A stretch of 64,000 nt of DNA, from the NCBI RefSeq assembly GCF_001687665.2, contig NZ_CP016543.2, positions 2,170,001 through 2,234,000 on the forward strand, written 5' to 3'. Below are positions 1-8,813 of this stretch, piece by piece. The stretch is from Planococcus donghaensis. GTDB taxonomy: Bacteria; Bacillota; Bacilli; Bacillales_A; Planococcaceae. A model generated the notes under the pieces. The model was not told the DNA's origin. It ran no database searches and saw only the letters and a list, made by a program, of their open reading frames with translations. The position numbers and the translations under genes were made by a program. The first letter of the stretch is position 1. Every line of letters starts with the position of its first letter.

Positions 1-694
1 GCTGGACAGAACAATTTCGTTCATATAAATGAACAAGGTTGCCATGGTGATCTCCAAAAATTTGAACTTCGATATGCCTTGCATCTGCAATAAACTTTTC
101 AAGGTAAACAACATCGTCACCAAAATAAGCTTTAGCACGATTTTTAACCGATTCAAACTGTTGAGTGAGCGCTTGCTCACTTTCACAACGAACCATGCCA
201 ATTCCACCGCCACCTGCACTCGCTTTTAACATAAGTGGATAACCGATTGCCTCGGCCTCTTGCAAAGCTTCTTCAAGCGTCGTCACGCCTTCTTCTGTAC
301 CTGGAACTACGGGTACTCCTGCTTGAATCATCGTTCTACGCGACTCAATTTTATCACCCATTTTTTCAATAATATCACTTGAAGGCCCGATAAACGTCAT
401 ACCAGCTTCTGCGACTTTACGAGCAAAATCGGCGTTTTCGGACAATAAGCCATATCCAGGATGAATTCCATCAACTCCATGTTTCTTTGCTTCTTCAATG
501 ATTTTGTCAACTTGTAAATAAGACTGTACGACCGGGTTTGGACCGATCAGTACAGCTTGAGTTGCTTCACTAACGTAAGGCAGATCCCCATCAGCCTCAG
601 AGTGAATAGCAACCGTTTCGATTCCAAGGCGATTACATGTACGAATAATTCGACGTGCAATCTCTCCTCGGTTCGCGATTAGGATTTTTTTCAT
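1..694 (-). CDS. Biotin carboxylase subunit of an acyl-CoA carboxylase, 3' end cut by window
   Basis: The protein carboxylates biotin on a carrier using ATP and bicarbonate, the first half-reaction of acetyl-, propionyl- or other acyl-CoA carboxylases. Visible are the N-terminal KILIANRGEIA motif, HPGYGLLSENADFA, the ATP-grasp glycine loop KASAGGGGIGM and, at the cut end, GDHHGNLVHLYERNCSVQ. The usual ERDCS is ERNCS here. About 231 of roughly 450 expected residues are present; the C-terminal half lies outside the window. The ATG at 692-694 is the family start. A hairpin at 851-884 separates it from the upstream crotonase gene, so it probably has its own promoter in 695-850. It is not the pyruvate carboxylase, which is at 19448. 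YngH-like (acyl-CoA) and AccC are both possible; the subfamily is unresolved. Confidence 0.88.
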   Translation of the reverse strand, partial: MKKILIANRGEIARRIIRTCNRLGIETVAIHSEADGDLPYVSEATQAVLIGPNPVVQSYLQVDKIIEEAKKHGVDGIHPGYGLLSENADFARKVAEAGMTFIGPSSDIIEKMGDKIESRRTMIQAGVPVVPGTEEGVTTLEEALQEAEAIGYPLMLKASAGGGGIGMVRCESEQALTQQFESVKNRAKAYFGDDVVYLEKFIADARHIEVQIFGDHHGNLVHLYERNCSVQ

Positions 695-850
695 ATTTGA
701 AATACCCCCTATGTTTTCTCCCTTCTATAGCATATACGAATTTTGTAAGCGATTTCAACTATTCGCTGAAATATTTCTTGTATTTTGTTATTTTAATAGG
801 GTTGGTTTTTCAAACGCCCACAGTGAACTAGTGAATTACCGCTCATTCTC

Positions 851-884
851 ATAAAAAAAGAAACCTTTCCTAAAGAAAGGTTTC
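851..884 (-). terminator. Intrinsic terminator of the crotonase gene
   Basis: A perfect 10-bp stem (860-869 with 875-884) with a 5-nt loop is followed on the minus strand by a run of T (complement of 853-859). The stem includes part of the stop codon of the crotonase gene. Confidence 0.85.
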
Positions 885-1635
885 AGCTTTTCGGTTTATT
901 GAGAAAGCGATCCACCGCTTCGTGATGAGGGTCTTTTTCCCATAGAATGGCACATCTTCGAACTTCTTGTTCAACGCGTTCTTGTAAATCCGTTTTTTTC
1001 CATTTGCGAATAGCCATTTCTTTATAGGCGCGGTGCACATCTGGATGAATGTTTTTCATGCGTTCAAAAAACACTTCAATGTCTCGCTCTTCTTGAATAA
1101 TGTCTGTTGCCCATCCAAAATCTTTTAGTTCGTTTGCTGTATAAACTTTCGCCTCACTGAGCATTTTTAATGCTTGATCATGTTGCAAAGTTTCTAACAG
1201 ATACGTTCCTCCACCCCAGCCACTTGTAATAGCGAGCGTCCCTTGGATAAAGCCACATTTCACATGATCCCATACAAGCCTGTAATCGCATGCTGTAGCT
1301 ATTTCACAACCTCCGCCGACAGCTACACCATTCACAAGGGCAACAACCGGTACAGGTAGCGTTTTGATCGAATATAGCACGTCACTCACTCGCTTTAACA
1401 TGCCATACGCTTCTTGTTCAGTCCGTAGGGTATGAAATACAGACAAATCACCACCTGAGCAAAACGCTTGTTTCCCCGTAGCGGTAATGATGACCATTCG
1501 AACAGATGGATGTTTCGCTTTTTCTACCAGTTCTTCAAGACCTGCTGTTACTTCGTTATTAATGGCGTTGCGAATTTCAGGACGGTTTATGGTAAATGTC
1601 ATAATGCCGTCCATTAGGTTTATCGTATAAGACAA
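883..1635 (-). CDS. Crotonase-fold (enoyl-CoA hydratase/isomerase family) protein, ECHDC1-like
   Basis: This is a 250-residue crotonase-superfamily protein acting on an acyl-CoA thioester. The first oxyanion-hole and acid region reads GGGCEIATACDYR, with the Glu equivalent to hydratase Glu144. The second catalytic stretch reads TSGWGGGTYLLE, and the position that carries Glu164 in true hydratases appears to be Gly or Gln. The TACDYR, SGWGGGT and QALKMLS segments resemble mammalian ECHDC1 (ethylmalonyl-CoA decarboxylase) as I remember it, so a decarboxylase or repair role is possible. The start is TTG at 1633-1635, preceded by AGAGGG. It has its own terminator. An acyl-CoA carboxylase subunit lies next downstream. 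The family is sure; the reaction is not. Confidence 0.85.
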   Translation of the reverse strand: MSYTINLMDGIMTFTINRPEIRNAINNEVTAGLEELVEKAKHPSVRMVIITATGKQAFCSGGDLSVFHTLRTEQEAYGMLKRVSDVLYSIKTLPVPVVALVNGVAVGGGCEIATACDYRLVWDHVKCGFIQGTLAITSGWGGGTYLLETLQHDQALKMLSEAKVYTANELKDFGWATDIIQEERDIEVFFERMKNIHPDVHRAYKEMAIRKWKKTDLQERVEQEVRRCAILWEKDPHHEAVDRFLNKPKS

Positions 1636-1690
1636 TAGAATCCCTCTTTTCTGCCGGTTTCCTTAAAAATCTACTTATTTATGTATAGAG

Positions 1691-1729
1691 AAAAAGGCTA
1701 TCGAGAGCCATGGCCTCTCAATAGCCTTT
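1691..1729 (-). terminator. Terminator of the ylbN-rpmF operon
   Basis: The 9-bp outer stem 1693-1701/1721-1729 and inner GAGAG/CTCTC pairing form a hairpin just past rpmF. The minus strand continues with a short T run. Confidence 0.8.
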
Positions 1730-1746
1730 CAGCAGCAAATACTGTT

Positions 1747-1923
1747 TTATTTGCTTGCTACTACTTCTTTCCCTTTGTATGATCCACATGCTTTGCAGAC
1801 GTGGTGAGCCAATTTACTTTCGCCACAGCTTGGGCAAATTACCATGCCCGGCACTGACAATTTAAAATGTGTACGGCGCTTTCTTTTAGCGGTTTTGGAC
1901 GTTCTTCTAGCTGGTACAGCCAT
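1747..1923 (-). CDS. rpmF: 50S ribosomal protein L32
   Basis: This 58-residue protein of the large ribosomal subunit begins [22 protein letters not shown] and carries the zinc-ribbon cysteines C30, C33, C43 and C46 (CPSC and CKAC). It is thus the zinc-binding form of L32. The start is the ATG at 1921-1923 with an AGGAGGTG ribosome site; a longer frame three codons upstream lacks support. It follows ylbN by 24 nt in one operon, the arrangement conserved in Bacillales. The C-terminus (KGKEVVASK) fits the family. Length is typical. Confidence 0.97.
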   Translation of the reverse strand: MAVPARRTSKTAKRKRRTHFKLSVPGMVICPSCGESKLAHHVCKACGSYKGKEVVASK

Positions 1924-1947
1924 TGGTGACACCTCCTTACACTAATT

Positions 1948-2481
1948 CTATTCATCTGACTGATCAAAATACTTTGCTAAATCAGCAAGTCTTGGATCCG
2001 GTTTTGGTGGTGCCTCTTCTTTCTCAGCTTCGTACTCTTCGTCTGTTGAATACGACCAATCATTTCCGCCTTTTATAACGGCTTGATCAGCGTCTTCCTT
2101 AAACACTTGAATCGGAATCTCTAGCAAAATGAGTTCTTCTAGTATTGGCTGAAGGTTTATAACTTCAGTTTCTACAAAATGAACATCACTCAACTTGTCT
2201 TCTTGACCATTTCCAGACCAATCGAAGACCTCAACCGTATCAACGTTTATCGGAAACTCAACATCTTCCCAAGTTCGAGCGCAAGGCAGCGTGAGCATAC
2301 CTTCGAGATGGAGTTGGCACGTTAATTGTTGCGAACCAATTGTGCAATGTCCTGTAACATGTACAGGTGAAATTTCCCGAATATCGCTATTCCGTGATTT
2401 CACTGCATCCAAATGAACCATTTGGTCAATTGGCAGTCCGTCTTTGCGATGCTTTTGTAGCTGTTGAATCGCTATTTTCAT
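1948..2481 (-). CDS. ylbN: YlbN/YceD family (DUF177) protein, linked to 23S rRNA and L32
   Basis: This 177-residue cytoplasmic protein belongs to the DUF177/YceD family, whose members are almost always encoded just upstream of rpmF; plant and bacterial relatives are linked to 23S rRNA accumulation. Two conserved cysteines are in the central fold (TGHCTIG and LPCARTWEDVEFPI), followed by an acidic C-terminal tail (DEEYEAEKEEAPPKPDPRLADLAKYF). It is the first gene of the ylbN-rpmF operon and is driven by a consensus promoter at 2510-2538. The ATG at 2479-2481 follows a TTGAGGTGATTACTT ribosome site. Its precise molecular role is inferred from the family. Confidence 0.9.
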   Translation of the reverse strand: MKIAIQQLQKHRKDGLPIDQMVHLDAVKSRNSDIREISPVHVTGHCTIGSQQLTCQLHLEGMLTLPCARTWEDVEFPINVDTVEVFDWSGNGQEDKLSDVHFVETEVINLQPILEELILLEIPIQVFKEDADQAVIKGGNDWSYSTDEEYEAEKEEAPPKPDPRLADLAKYFDQSDE

Positions 2482-2509
2482 AAGTAATCACCTCAAGACA
2501 ACAAAGTTG

Positions 2510-2577
2510 ATTATATAATGCACAGAAAAAGATGTCAAGAAAAAATCTTGTCACTCTATTTCAAACATCGGTATACT
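2510..2577. promoter_or_regulatory. Back-to-back divergent promoters for ylbN-rpmF (-) and tmcAL (+)
   Basis: On the minus strand TTGACA (2533-2538) and TATAAT (2510-2515) are 17 nt apart, a perfect consensus. On the plus strand TTGTCA (2548-2553) and TATACT (2572-2577) are 18 nt apart. The two -35 boxes lie only 9 nt from each other within an imperfect inverted repeat (TGTCAAGA ... TCTTGTCA). Confidence 0.75.
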
Positions 2578-2607
2578 AAAGTTAATTCTACCAAAGAGGT
2601 GAGCAGA

Positions 2608-3807
2608 TTGAAAGCTGTAGGAATTATTGTTGAATACAACCCTTTCCATAACGGTCACCTTCACCACGCACAACAAGCCCGTGCAGAGTCCGGTGCTGAT
2701 TTGGTCATTGCTGTTATGAGCGGGCAATTTTTGCAACGAGGTGAACCTGCATTTGTCGATAAATGGACACGTACTCAAATGGCTCTTGACGCTGGCATTG
2801 ATTTGGTTATTGAACTTCCCTATGTTTATGCAACAGCTCAAGCTTCTGATTTCGCTAAAGGTGGTGTCGCACTACTTGACGCCATGGGCTGTGAATCTTT
2901 TTGCTTCGGGAGCGAACAAGGTCAGATAACCCCTTTCTTAAATTCACTGCAACTATTAACTGAGCATGCAGCTGAATACCAAGCATTTATCCATGAAGCG
3001 ATTCAAACAGGCATTAGTTATCCAAAATCTTTGAACAATGCCTATCTTGCACTAACTGACGGCCAGGCTGGTTTTGCCGATTTGACACAACCCAATAATA
3101 TTTTAGGTTTTCATTACCTAGAAGCTGCTCAACGCTTAGGTTCATCTATCAAACCATTAACCATTCAGCGGATAGGTGCTAATTTCCATGATCCACTTAC
3201 AGTTGGACTGCCAATTGCTAGCGCGACAGGCATTCGCGAAGCTTTTTTTAAAGGCACTTCAGTCGAAGAACTGTCCACATATATGCCGGAAAGTTCAATT
3301 TCCTCTTTAAAAATGGCAGAAAAAGAATATGGGAAGTTTGGAAGCTGGGAGCACTTTTATCCGTTGCTTCGTTTCACGATTTTGCGTGAAGGTCCTGAAA
3401 ACTTGAAACAATACGCAGAAGTTACGGAAGGAATCGAAAATTTGATTTTCCAATCCGCAAAAACAGCGGACAACTTTGAAAATTTCATGTCACTTGTCAA
3501 GTCAAAGCGCTATACGCGTACGAGAATCCAGCGGATGCTAACGCATATTTATACTGGCTTTACGTGGCAAATGTTGCATTCTTTTCAGTTACCAAGTTAT
3601 ATCCGCCTTCTCGGCATGTCAAAGACCGGAAAAAGTTTTTTAAATCATAAAAAAAAGAACATCTCACTTCCCCTAATAAGTCGCGCAGCTGATCTGAACG
3701 ACTTAATGGGGAAATTAGATATTCATGCTACTACCATGTATTTACAAGGAATCGAATCTGTTCAGTTAAAAAAAGAATTTACAACTCCTCCGATTTACCG
3801 AGGCTGA
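2608..3807 (+). CDS. tmcAL: tRNA(Met) cytidine acetate ligase TmcAL (YlbM)
   Basis: TmcAL makes N4-acetylcytidine at the wobble position of elongator tRNA-Met, using acetate and ATP. The N-terminal nucleotidyltransferase fold shows VGIIVEYNPFHNGHLHH (HxGH-type ATP site), MSGQFLQRGEPAFVDKW and a later SATGIREAF motif. The chosen start is TTG at 2608, preceded by GAGGTGAG; this gives 399 residues, normal for YlbM, while the open frame extends 30 codons further upstream without family support. Its 3' end overlaps the oppositely oriented ylbL by 13 nt, and I see no hairpin there. The gene pair ylbM-ylbN-rpmF is as in B. subtilis. Confidence 0.93.
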   Translation: MKAVGIIVEYNPFHNGHLHHAQQARAESGADLVIAVMSGQFLQRGEPAFVDKWTRTQMALDAGIDLVIELPYVYATAQASDFAKGGVALLDAMGCESFCFGSEQGQITPFLNSLQLLTEHAAEYQAFIHEAIQTGISYPKSLNNAYLALTDGQAGFADLTQPNNILGFHYLEAAQRLGSSIKPLTIQRIGANFHDPLTVGLPIASATGIREAFFKGTSVEELSTYMPESSISSLKMAEKEYGKFGSWEHFYPLLRFTILREGPENLKQYAEVTEGIENLIFQSAKTADNFENFMSLVKSKRYTRTRIQRMLTHIYTGFTWQMLHSFQLPSYIRLLGMSKTGKSFLNHKKKNISLPLISRAADLNDLMGKLDIHATTMYLQGIESVQLKKEFTTPPIYRG

Positions 3808-4820
3808 AGCTCACCCAAATATTCTAAAGCATCTTCAATTGTCTCAACAGGAACAATTTTCATGTCTGTGCCGATTTTCTCTGCAGTTTCGACAGCTATT
3901 TTATAGTTGCTATCTCCGCCACCTTCTACTGGCTCGCTCGGAGCAAAGAAGATATCGATATCTGCAGAATCGGCTGCCATGACTTTTTGATCTATGCCGC
4001 CGATTCTTCCAATAGAGCCGTTACTTTCCATAGTACCTGTACCCGCAATATCGTACCCTTTTGTAATGTCCTCATCTACCAATTGATTAAGAATTTCGAG
4101 AGTGAACATTAATCCAGCTGAAGGTCCCCCAATTTTCTCTGAGTCGATTTCAACTTCAGGAGTCGTTTGGATGCTTTTATCTTCTACAAACGATATTCCT
4201 AAGCCAATGCGTTCCGGAGCTGTTGGCAATGGGGCCAATTTGATGTCAGTTCTAATCTCACGTTCTTTCCGCTCATATAGAACTTCCACAGTTTCTCCAT
4301 TTTTTTTCCCACTCAAGTAATCTATTAATTGCTGCATTTCGGTGTATTTAGTGCCGTCGATTTCAAGAATTCGATCGCCTGGTGCTAAAACATCATCAGC
4401 AGCCCCACCTTTGAGAACATTTAAGACGAAAACTCCATTATTATTAATTTCGTATGGTAATTCGGCTTGTTCAAAAGCAATTTGAAGCGCATTTACTTGT
4501 GAATCAGACATCAATTTTAACTGCCGCACATTGTACTCTTCATCGCTTTCATGAGGACTACGTACCTGCTCAGGTTGCAACACTTTATAACCATCCCGAA
4601 TTTTCGCCCAAACATATAAAACAGGAGTTGCTGTCAACATCGATACGGTCATTAAACTGAGCGTTCCTTCGTCATCTTCATCTCCACCTACTACTTCAAC
4701 TAATGGCGATAACTCGTAGGCTCCGCCCGGTCTGGTAACGTAAGCATCTAGCTGATAAGAGGATACGTAGACGACAAGTGCCATCACGATAACAAAAATG
4801 AGTAATCGTTTGTTTTTCAT
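3795..4820 (-). CDS. ylbL: YlbL family membrane-anchored PDZ-Lon protease
   Basis: This 341-residue protein has an N-terminal membrane anchor (residues 5-22), a central PDZ domain (around 105-200, GDRILEIDGTKY) and a C-terminal Lon-type Ser-Lys protease domain. The catalytic serine lies in GGPSAGLMF and the lysine in GGIDQKVMAA. B. subtilis YlbL is a regulated surface-side protease connected with DNA damage recovery (degradation of the division inhibitor YneA together with CtpA). The ATG at 4820 follows GAAGGAGGAACAAT. It lies beside coaD and rsmD as in B. subtilis, but the genes ylbJ and ylbK, which I recall between them, are absent. Confidence 0.92.
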   Translation of the reverse strand: MKNKRLLIFVIVMALVVYVSSYQLDAYVTRPGGAYELSPLVEVVGGDEDDEGTLSLMTVSMLTATPVLYVWAKIRDGYKVLQPEQVRSPHESDEEYNVRQLKLMSDSQVNALQIAFEQAELPYEINNNGVFVLNVLKGGAADDVLAPGDRILEIDGTKYTEMQQLIDYLSGKKNGETVEVLYERKEREIRTDIKLAPLPTAPERIGLGISFVEDKSIQTTPEVEIDSEKIGGPSAGLMFTLEILNQLVDEDITKGYDIAGTGTMESNGSIGRIGGIDQKVMAADSADIDIFFAPSEPVEGGGDSNYKIAVETAEKIGTDMKIVPVETIEDALEYLGELQPR

Positions 4821-4865
4821 ATTGTTCCTCCTTCAGCGATTCAAATACTTAATAATTTTTAAAAC

Positions 4866-4890
4866 AAGAAAAAGCCACGAAATTCGTGAC

Positions 4891-4893
<3 letters not shown>
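4866..4893 (-). terminator. Terminator of rsmD-coaD
   Basis: On the minus strand a CACGAA/TTCGTG hairpin extended by G-U pairs is followed by TTTTTC. It lies directly after the coaD stop codon. Confidence 0.75.
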
Positions 4894-5938
<1,045 letters not shown>

Positions 5939-6018
5939 ACTATCGCCTCTAACTTTATTGATTTTCTTGATGCATTTTAATTGCCTAATGGTAAAATGAA
6001 GACTGGAAAGGACGTGAA

Positions 6019-6402
6019 ATGATGATTCAACGTTTTATTGAACTAGGAGAAGGGTACGGAGATATCTATGAACTCCGTGAACTTATCACAACTAACCAAC
6101 AACGCTTTATGCATGGATTTGTATTTGTATCGACCAATCCACAAGGTCAAGATGTATTGTCAATTGCCGCAGCATTTAAACCAGCATCAGAAGGTAACTT
6201 CATGCCAATTTATATGTGTCGCGAAGGAATTCCAATGGACTCTAAGCGTTTAGCAGTCTTTGAACAAACTATTTCTAGTTTGGGACATACACCTATCAAA
6301 ATGGAAGTAAAGCACTCATCCGTGTATGCAGATAAAAAATTCTATCATAACCATTTAATCTCAGTTTTAAGATTAAATCATTATATTCCGCCTATGCAAT
6401 AA
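6019..6402 (+). CDS. Conserved protein of unknown function (possibly DUF7147)
   Basis: I do not recognise a function. The 127-residue protein begins with two Met codons (MMIQRFIELGEGYGDIYEL) after a GGAAAGGACG ribosome site. It has no signal peptide or membrane segment. The sequence contains alternating hydrophobic stretches (FMHGFVFVST, FMPIYMCREGIP) suggesting a small alpha/beta fold and ends NHLISVLRLNHYIPPMQ. It lies between the divergently transcribed rsmD and the convergent ylbG. Similar proteins in Bacillales have sometimes been labelled methylthioribose kinase; nothing in this sequence supports a kinase. Confidence 0.75.
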   Translation: MMIQRFIELGEGYGDIYELRELITTNQQRFMHGFVFVSTNPQGQDVLSIAAAFKPASEGNFMPIYMCREGIPMDSKRLAVFEQTISSLGHTPIKMEVKHSSVYADKKFYHNHLISVLRLNHYIPPMQ

Positions 6403-6675
6403 TTAAAGACCGATTTTGTAATCGTATTCTTTTGCTTTATCAGGCTTTGCATTTTCATATTCGGTTTTCAGGAATGGGCGATACGATTCTAATACTTGTT
6501 TGACGTAAGGTAATTTATTTAATTTTGTTTTAGTTGCTTCGATAACATCTTGATCCATATAAAGAACCACGTATTTTAATTTTCGGGAGATAAAATGAAC
6601 ATGCCCGAACTTTCTTAACGATTTAGCTTGTTTCAAATGATGCACATAGACAATAAGACCTTGGCGATCATGCAT
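6403..6675 (-). CDS. ylbG: YlbG family (UPF0298, DUF2129) protein
   Basis: This 90-residue cytoplasmic protein of the UPF0298 family has no established function. It begins [20 protein letters not shown] and contains [15 protein letters not shown], both family-typical, and ends in a polar tail. ATG at 6673-6675 follows AAAGAGGGATAGTT. In B. subtilis ylbG sits between ylbF and rsmD (ylbH); here the order is kept, but the GDPD gene lies between ylbG and ricF. Its stop codon immediately follows the stop of the opposing gene at 6402, with no clear hairpin between. Confidence 0.88.
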   Translation of the reverse strand: MHDRQGLIVYVHHLKQAKSLRKFGHVHFISRKLKYVVLYMDQDVIEATKTKLNKLPYVKQVLESYRPFLKTEYENAKPDKAKEYDYKIGL

Positions 6676-6739
6676 AACTATCCCTCTTTTCTTAGCTTCT
6701 AGAATACCATATGAAAGAAAAAAGCCGCAACCGAATAAA

Positions 6740-6780
6740 CTGACAGTATAGCCCTCTATTCGCTATACTGTTTTTATGAT
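6740..6780 (+). promoter_or_regulatory. Promoter lying inside a 29-bp inverted repeat upstream of the GDPD gene
   Basis: Half-sites ACAGTATAGC (6743-6752) and GCTATACTGT (6762-6771) form a perfect 10-bp inverted repeat with a 9-nt spacer. CTGACA (6740-6745) and TATACT (6764-6769), 18 nt apart, fit a sigma-A promoter whose -35 and -10 lie in the two arms. The right arm is followed by TTTTT, so an attenuator-like hairpin is an alternative reading. Confidence 0.55.
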
Positions 6781-6806
6781 AGAAATCCAGGGAGGGAATC
6801 TACAAT

Positions 6807-7715
6807 ATGGGAAAAAAGACAAAAATCGGCTTAGCAGCTGCAGCTGTTGGAGCCGCGGCTTGGGCTGGTTCTAAAGTTTTAGTAAATCCTCATCAACGTC
6901 CCGCAAAAGAAGTTTTAAATTATGAACGACCAATTGTTCTTGCGCATCGTGGCGGCTCTAAACTAGCCCCAGAAAACACACTTGCTGCATTTAATCGGTC
7001 AGCCGAACTCGGTGTTAATGGCTTTGAAATTGATATTCGTATGACAAATGACGAAGAAATTTTAGTGTTCCACGATGAATACATCGATCGGACAACAGAT
7101 GGTGCTGGACGCGTAGCAGATATGTCGCTTGAACAATTAAGAACTTTTGATCTTGGATATCATTTTATTGACTTAGAAGGTCAACATTCTTTCCGTGGCA
7201 AAAATGAAAAAGTTGTATTGCTGCGTGAACTGTTTGAAAAATTTCCGCAGATGTACATTAATATTGATATTAAAGATGCTCCCGAAACGTACGAAGGAAG
7301 TTTAGTGCCTTCAAAACTATGGCGCTTAATCGACTCATTAGGTGTACACGACCGAGTAGTGGTGACTTCTTTTTATGATGAACAAATTGACCGTTTCAAT
7401 TTGTATGCTCAAAACCGTATTGCTGTCGGCGCAGGTGAAAATGAGATTCGAAAAGCTTACACTGCCTTTACTAGCCAGTTTGGTCATCTCTACCAGCCTC
7501 GCGCAGATGTATTCCAGATTCCTACGAAGTCCTCTGTGTTTCGATTGGATTCTGCTCGATTTATTGCATTTCTCGAGAACTTGAATATTCCAGTACATTA
7601 TTGGGTTATTGATGAGCCAAATGCAATGAGAACATTAATTGCTTCGGGTGCGAAAGGCATCATTACCGATCGACCTGACTTGGCTTTATCGCTTATCTCA
7701 GAACTGGAAGTTTAA
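6807..7715 (+). CDS. Membrane-anchored glycerophosphodiester phosphodiesterase
   Basis: The enzyme hydrolyses glycerophosphodiesters to glycerol 3-phosphate and an alcohol. After an Ala-rich N-terminal membrane segment (residues 7-25) that looks like an anchor or uncleaved signal, the GDPD domain starts with VLAHRGGSKLAPENT, followed by the metal/catalytic GFEIDIRMTNDEEILVFHDE and DRTTDGAG. The C-terminus has HYWVIDEPNAMRTLIASGAKGIITDRPD, the typical closing strand. Length is 302 residues. The ATG at 6807 follows AGGGAGGG. Expression may be controlled by the palindrome at 6743-6771. The substrate could be deacylated phospholipid or teichoic-acid fragments; the sequence does not decide. Confidence 0.9.
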   Translation: MGKKTKIGLAAAAVGAAAWAGSKVLVNPHQRPAKEVLNYERPIVLAHRGGSKLAPENTLAAFNRSAELGVNGFEIDIRMTNDEEILVFHDEYIDRTTDGAGRVADMSLEQLRTFDLGYHFIDLEGQHSFRGKNEKVVLLRELFEKFPQMYINIDIKDAPETYEGSLVPSKLWRLIDSLGVHDRVVVTSFYDEQIDRFNLYAQNRIAVGAGENEIRKAYTAFTSQFGHLYQPRADVFQIPTKSSVFRLDSARFIAFLENLNIPVHYWVIDEPNAMRTLIASGAKGIITDRPDLALSLISELEV

Positions 7716-7722
7716 TTGGGTT

Positions 7723-7756
7723 AAAAAAAGTGCAACGCAAGCGTTGCACTTTTTTT
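7723..7756. terminator. Bidirectional terminator between the GDPD gene and ricF
   Basis: A perfect 16-bp stem (AAAAAAAGTGCAACGC and its complement) with a 2-nt centre lies between convergent genes, with A and T runs on both sides. Confidence 0.93.
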
Positions 7757-7772
7757 ATGTAACTATTCACCT

Positions 7773-8219
7773 TTAAGCAGAACAAGAACATCCGCCGCCA
7801 GTACCACAGCTTCCCCCACAGGAAGAATCTGAAGAGAAAAACGGATTGGTAGACGGTATTTTAACTGCTTCGGATACAGATCTACCAATGATAAAACTTA
7901 CTTGATCGATTAAGTCTTGTAATTCATTTTCCATCAAACGTAGATTAGCTACTTTTTCATTTAAATCTAAGCGACGCTTATCCACACGTATTTGCTTCAT
8001 CACCCGAGAGTATTCAGGATGGTATTTTCCGAAGCGCTGAACTTCTTCGTATTGGTCTTTTAATCTAGCAAATGCAAGAATTTCATCCGCTAGATTTTTA
8101 TCGTTATAGACAGAGGCATGAGCTTCTCGATAAAGGTCAGCTTGCTCTGATTGTAGGATCATTTGGCTTAACTCGTCTGCAAAGTCAGTAATTTCAGCCC
8201 ATTCGTAAGTCATAATCAT
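7773..8219 (-). CDS. ricF: RicF (YlbF), Fe-S component of the Y/Ric complex
   Basis: YlbF/RicF forms a complex with YmcA/RicA and YaaT/RicT that stimulates RNase Y-dependent mRNA processing and, in B. subtilis, development. The 148-residue protein is a mostly helical YlbF/YmcA-family protein (helices over about 5-110) with a Cys-rich tail carrying C134, C138, C144 and C146. These are suitable ligands for the [4Fe-4S] cluster known in this complex. The ATG at 8217-8219 follows AAAGGAGGAAATGCT. The Cys tail is intact although no sporulation genes are seen in the window, fitting a general RNA-processing role. Confidence 0.9.
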   Translation of the reverse strand: MIMTYEWAEITDFADELSQMILQSEQADLYREAHASVYNDKNLADEILAFARLKDQYEEVQRFGKYHPEYSRVMKQIRVDKRRLDLNEKVANLRLMENELQDLIDQVSFIIGRSVSEAVKIPSTNPFFSSDSSCGGSCGTGGGCSCSA

Positions 8220-8293
8220 AGCATTTCCTCCTTTACATTTTAATCATAGCAGATATTTTTGCATTTCACTACAGACTTGAAAGGATTGGCAAT

Positions 8294-8776
8294 ATGAATG
8301 CACTCATTGAGCAATTTGCTCGCATAGTTAAAAATAGCAGCGACGAAGACATCGACATGTTAACTGACTACTTACGTAATTTCGAAAAAAAACAGCAAGG
8401 CGCGTTTTCTACTTATTTAAGTGCCAGTTTAAATATGACGCGAAAACTAGATGAACAATTATCTGTTGTATCTATACCAAACACCCCTTTTATTCACAAT
8501 ACGATGGCTATACCCCACGGCGGCATTCTTGCAGTGCTAATTGATACCGCAATGGGGACTTTAGCAAACAGTAAGTGTCCAGAGGGGTTTAGCGCGGTTA
8601 CAACCAACTTGAGCATTCATTACCTGTCAGTGGCAAGTGAGGCTTCTATAAGCGCTCATGCACGTATAATCCGCAATGGCCGACAGACAATGGTCATTGA
8701 AGGAAACATTGTGCAAGAAGATGGAAGGCATATAGCTACTGCAACTGGCTCCTTTTTTATCATTCCAAAAAAATAG
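8294..8776 (+). CDS. PaaI-type hotdog-fold thioesterase
   Basis: This 160-residue protein has an N-terminal helical extension and a hotdog thioesterase domain. The catalytic region reads NTMAIPHGGILAVLIDTAMGTLANS, and the second conserved strand TTNLSIHYLSVASEASISAHARIIRNGRQTMVIEG. Such enzymes hydrolyse acyl- or aromatic acyl-CoA thioesters in the cytoplasm. ATG at 8294 follows GAAAGGATTGGCAAT. It converges on the CAP-domain gene with only 4 nt between stop codons, inside a shared terminator hairpin. Substrate cannot be told from sequence. Confidence 0.87.
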   Translation: MNALIEQFARIVKNSSDEDIDMLTDYLRNFEKKQQGAFSTYLSASLNMTRKLDEQLSVVSIPNTPFIHNTMAIPHGGILAVLIDTAMGTLANSKCPEGFSAVTTNLSIHYLSVASEASISAHARIIRNGRQTMVIEGNIVQEDGRHIATATGSFFIIPKK

Positions 8777-8813
8777 CCAATTATTGCTCAGAAGCAATAA
8801 TTGGCTTTTCTTC
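8766..8813. terminator. Bidirectional terminator overlapping two convergent stop codons
   Basis: A 14-bp stem (AGCCAATTATTGCT, 8775-8788, with 8793-8806) has an A run on the left and TTTT on the right. The stem covers the stop codons of both the thioesterase gene and the CAP-domain gene. Confidence 0.9.

Noticed and set aside
2551..2841. Minus-strand open frame opposite the start of tmcAL
   Set aside because: It has no ribosome site, lies within a well-recognised gene on the other strand and has no recognisable protein features.
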